Of a DNA stretch of 17,656 nt, positions 15,800 to 17,656 are shown in pieces (positions within the stretch are counted from its first letter, which is position 1; each line of letters opens with the position of its first letter). The DNA lies in contig URDS01000048.1 in assembly GCA_900546635.1 (NCBI GenBank), forward strand, positions 1 through 17,656, given 5' to 3'. A model generated the notes under the pieces. That model was not told the DNA's origin and did no database searches. It worked only from the letters and a program-made list of their open reading frames with translations. This stretch comes from an uncultured Eubacteriales bacterium (GTDB taxonomy: Bacteria; Bacillota; Clostridia; Oscillospirales; CAG-272). The position numbers were made by a program, and so were the translations under genes.

Positions 15800-15872
15800 G
15801 GAATTTCTCTCCTTTATGTGATAGAATGACTCTGGTACAGTATATGCAAAGCGGAAAGGCGGGGAAACGGTT
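15800..15872. promoter_or_regulatory. Short divergent intergenic region, promoters uncertain
   Basis: For the plus strand, GTGATA and TATATG about 17 bases apart precede the phosphoesterase. For the minus strand, TTGCAT and TTCTAT at 17 bases precede the trio. Both are weak matches, so the region must contain promoters but I cannot place them firmly. Confidence 0.3.
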
Positions 15873-16373
15873 TTGAAAAAAATTCTGGTTTTATCCGATC
15901 TTCACGGAACCATCTCCTGTGCGGAAAGCGCGCTGAAAAGCCATCCGGAATACGACACGGTATTTTTTCTCGGAGACGGAATAGCCAAAATCGCGCTGCT
16001 GCAAAAAGAATATCCGCGGCAATGGCATCTCGTGCGCGGAAACTGCGATCTCTCGTCGGACGGCGCTTTTCCGGAGGAAGCGCTGATCGAGCTTGAGGAA
16101 CATCGGATTTTTCTCACGCACGGGCACCGATATTTTGTCAAACATGGTGAAGAAAAACTGCGCGCGGCCGCAGCCGCGCGCAGCGCGGACATCGCGTTGT
16201 ACGGACATACGCATCTCCCCGCGGCGCATTATGACGCGGCGAGCGGTATCCATCTGTTCAATCCCGGCAGTATCGGCGCGCCGTACGACGGAAAATTCAC
16301 CTACGGCCTGCTCACGCTGAGCAAAACCGATGTGCTGTTTTCGATCGGCGAGCAGTCTTTTGGGTACAAATGA
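15873..16373 (+). CDS. YfcE/MJ0936-family metallophosphoesterase
   Basis: This 166-residue single-domain calcineurin-like phosphoesterase has the usual size for the family. All metal-binding motifs are present: D9-L10-H11 (VLSDLHG), G34-D35 (FLGDG), G56-N57-C58-D59 (RGNCD), H83-G84-H85 (LTHGH) and G111-H112-T113-H114 (YGHTH), followed by NPGSIG at 130-135. Relatives hydrolyse phosphodiester model substrates with Mn or similar metals; the natural substrate is generally unknown. The start is a TTG at 15873-15875, chosen because MKKILVLSDLHG is exactly the family N-terminus and a GGGGAAA-type ribosome binding site precedes it; no ATG fits. It diverges from the unrecognised trio and is followed by gpmI, which has its own promoter. 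Confidence 0.88.
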   Translation: MKKILVLSDLHGTISCAESALKSHPEYDTVFFLGDGIAKIALLQKEYPRQWHLVRGNCDLSSDGAFPEEALIELEEHRIFLTHGHRYFVKHGEEKLRAAAAARSADIALYGHTHLPAAHYDAASGIHLFNPGSIGAPYDGKFTYGLLTLSKTDVLFSIGEQSFGYK

Positions 16374-16396
16374 AAAGAATTTAACAATTTTTTCCT

Positions 16397-16446
16397 TGGG
16401 ACTCTTGAAAATCCCATTTTTTCGGATATACTATTAGTAGTATATC
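16397..16446 (+). promoter_or_regulatory. gpmI promoter with a dyad over -10 and start site
   Basis: TTGAAA (16405-16410) and TATACT (16427-16432) are 16 bases apart. GATATACTA (16425-16433) and TAGTATATC (16438-16446) are perfect inverted arms around TTAG, covering the -10 and start site. GGGACTCTTGA at 16398-16408 covers the -35, as at lepA. TGGGA/TCCCA followed by six T (16397-16422) could also be a weak terminator for the phosphoesterase gene. Confidence 0.62.
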
Positions 16447-16462
16447 GGCAAGGAGAATCTAT

Positions 16463-17656
16463 ATGAACAAGACACTGAAAAAAGCAGCTTTCCCGGGTGT
16501 AAAAGGCCCGGTTTTAACCATCGTCATGGACGGTGTGGGACTGGCGCCGGCTGGCGAGGCCAACGCGGTGGCGGCGGCCAACACACCGACGCTGAACCGC
16601 CTGATGAAAACCTATCCCATGGTCAAGCTCCGCGCGCACGGAACTGCGGTCGGTCTGCCGAGCGACGACGACATGGGCAATTCCGAGGTCGGACACAACG
16701 CGCTCGGCGCGGGGCAGGTGTTTGCGCAGGGCGCAAAACTGGTATCGCAGTCGATCGAAAGCGGAAAGCTTTTTGCGGGAAACACCTGGAAAGATCTGAT
16801 CGAAAATGTGAAAAGCAACGCTTCCACCCTGCACTTTCTCGGCCTGTTTTCGGACGGAAACGTCCATTCGCACATCGACCACCTGCGCGCGATGATCGAA
16901 GAAGCGAAAAAAGAGGGCGTGACGCGCGTCCGTGTGCATATTCTCATTGACGGGCGCGATGTCGGCGAAACCAGCGCGCTGGATTATATTCTCCCGTTTG
17001 AAGCCTACCTTGACCGTCTGCGGGACAATTCGGTTGATATTTGTATCGCCTCGGGCGGCGGACGCATGCAGATTACGATGGATCGCTATGAGGCCAACTG
17101 GTCAATGGTCGAGGCCGGCTGGCGGACGCATGTGCTCGGAGAGGGCCGGCAGTTCAAAAGCGCGGCCGATGCCGTCAATGCTTACCGCGCGGAACTCGGC
17201 GTAATCGACCAGGACCTCCCGCCCTTTGTGATTGCCGACGGCGGAAAACCGGTCGGCACAATAGAGGACGGCGACAGCGTGATTTTCTTTAACTTCCGCG
17301 GCGACCGCGCGATTGAGATTTCCCGCGCGTTTGATGAAGCAGAGTTCACGCAGTTCGACCGCGTGCGCTATCCGAAAATTGTTTACGCCGGTATGCTGGA
17401 ATACGACGGTGATTTACACATTCCGAAGCGCTATCTGGTCAATCCGCCGGAGATCACCAACACCATGGGCGAATACCTCACCGATACCGGCATTTCGATT
17501 CTTGCCATTTCGGAAACGCAGAAATACGGCCACGTCACCTATTTCTGGAACGGCAACCGCTCCGGCAAATTTGACGACGCGCTGGAAACCTATATCGAGA
17601 TCCCCTCGGATACCGTGCCCTTTGAGCAGCGTCCGTGGATGAAGTGCGCCGAGATT
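16463..17656 (+). CDS. gpmI: 2,3-bisphosphoglycerate-independent phosphoglycerate mutase, N-terminal 398 codons
   Basis: This glycolytic enzyme interconverts 3- and 2-phosphoglycerate with two Mn ions and a phosphoserine intermediate. Asp23 (TIVMDGVGLAP) and the catalytic Ser74 (DDDMGNSEVGHNALGAG) are seen, followed by FLGLFSDGNVHSHIDHL, HILIDGRDVGETSALDY, the ASGGGRMQITMDRYEANW loop and FFNFRGDRAIEIS. The DDDMGNSEVGHNALGAG form and the longer insertions resemble the plant/trypanosome-type enzyme more than the classical bacterial GpmI (PDGQMGNSEVGH). The ATG at 16463-16465 has AAGGAG 7 bases upstream. The gene runs off the window; 398 of roughly 540 codons are present and no damage is visible. 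Its promoter carries a dyad shared with lepA. It is separate from other glycolytic genes here. Confidence 0.95.
   Translation, partial: MNKTLKKAAFPGVKGPVLTIVMDGVGLAPAGEANAVAAANTPTLNRLMKTYPMVKLRAHGTAVGLPSDDDMGNSEVGHNALGAGQVFAQGAKLVSQSIESGKLFAGNTWKDLIENVKSNASTLHFLGLFSDGNVHSHIDHLRAMIEEAKKEGVTRVRVHILIDGRDVGETSALDYILPFEAYLDRLRDNSVDICIASGGGRMQITMDRYEANWSMVEAGWRTHVLGEGRQFKSAADAVNAYRAELGVIDQDLPPFVIADGGKPVGTIEDGDSVIFFNFRGDRAIEISRAFDEAEFTQFDRVRYPKIVYAGMLEYDGDLHIPKRYLVNPPEITNTMGEYLTDTGISILAISETQKYGHVTYFWNGNRSGKFDDALETYIEIPSDTVPFEQRPWMKCAEI

Noticed and set aside
15800..15850. Sporulation sigma-G-like promoter (GCATA ... CATTCTA on the minus strand) for the trio
   Set aside because: The words fit loosely, but the spacing of 14 bases is shorter than I would expect for that class, so I do not use it to claim a sporulation role.
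16397..16422. Independent terminator between phosphoesterase and gpmI
   Set aside because: The stem has only five base pairs and overlaps the gpmI -35, so it is mentioned only as a possibility inside the promoter entry.

Overview
The window looks like a chromosomal segment of an anaerobic gut-type Firmicute, probably class Clostridia. The evidence is moderately G+C-rich DNA with A/T-rich promoters, strong GGAGG-type ribosome binding sites, TTG and GTG starts, a DUF1292 gene, a 6S RNA of Firmicutes shape, and dockerin-like calcium repeats in a secreted glycosidase. No tRNA, rRNA, insertion sequence, prophage or CRISPR array was seen.

Layout. (1) 1-3111, minus strand: an MBOAT acyltransferase, a DHHW/SGNH-type partner and the N-terminal part of recG, closely spaced behind one promoter. 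The first two look like a two-component surface O-acylation cassette. (2) 3225-5213, plus strand: a 79-residue membrane-anchored protein with a near-consensus promoter, then a formylglycine-type sulfatase without a signal peptide, closed by a strong terminator. (3) 5233-7041, minus strand: an EamA-family transporter with a possibly structured leader, a 6S RNA gene with its own terminator, and a DUF1292 gene with a consensus promoter. (4) 7136-11419, minus strand: lepA and hemW as a pair, preceded by a DUF1848 gene. The best lepA promoter overlaps the DUF1848 stop codon. (5) 11542-14640, plus strand: one large secreted protein combining a beta-helix-like region, a dockerin-like pair, a beta-sandwich-like region and a GH43 domain. 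(6) 14676-15799, minus strand: three small unrecognised genes in a tightly coupled operon. (7) 15873-17656, plus strand: a YfcE-type phosphoesterase and the first 398 codons of a 2,3-bisphosphoglycerate-independent phosphoglycerate mutase.

How it fits together. Most genes are core or housekeeping (recG, lepA, hemW, 6S RNA, gpmI). Genes for surface chemistry and glycan use (MBOAT/DHHW, sulfatase, GH43) sit between them. No obvious new defence or mobile system is present. The signals most worth a second look are: an almost identical promoter-plus-dyad in front of both lepA and gpmI; the uncharacterised coupled trio; the DUF1848 protein with a radical-SAM-like CX3CX2C at the wrong end; the GH43 domain that seems to lack one catalytic Asp; and a possible long-range RNA stem across the MBOAT start codon.
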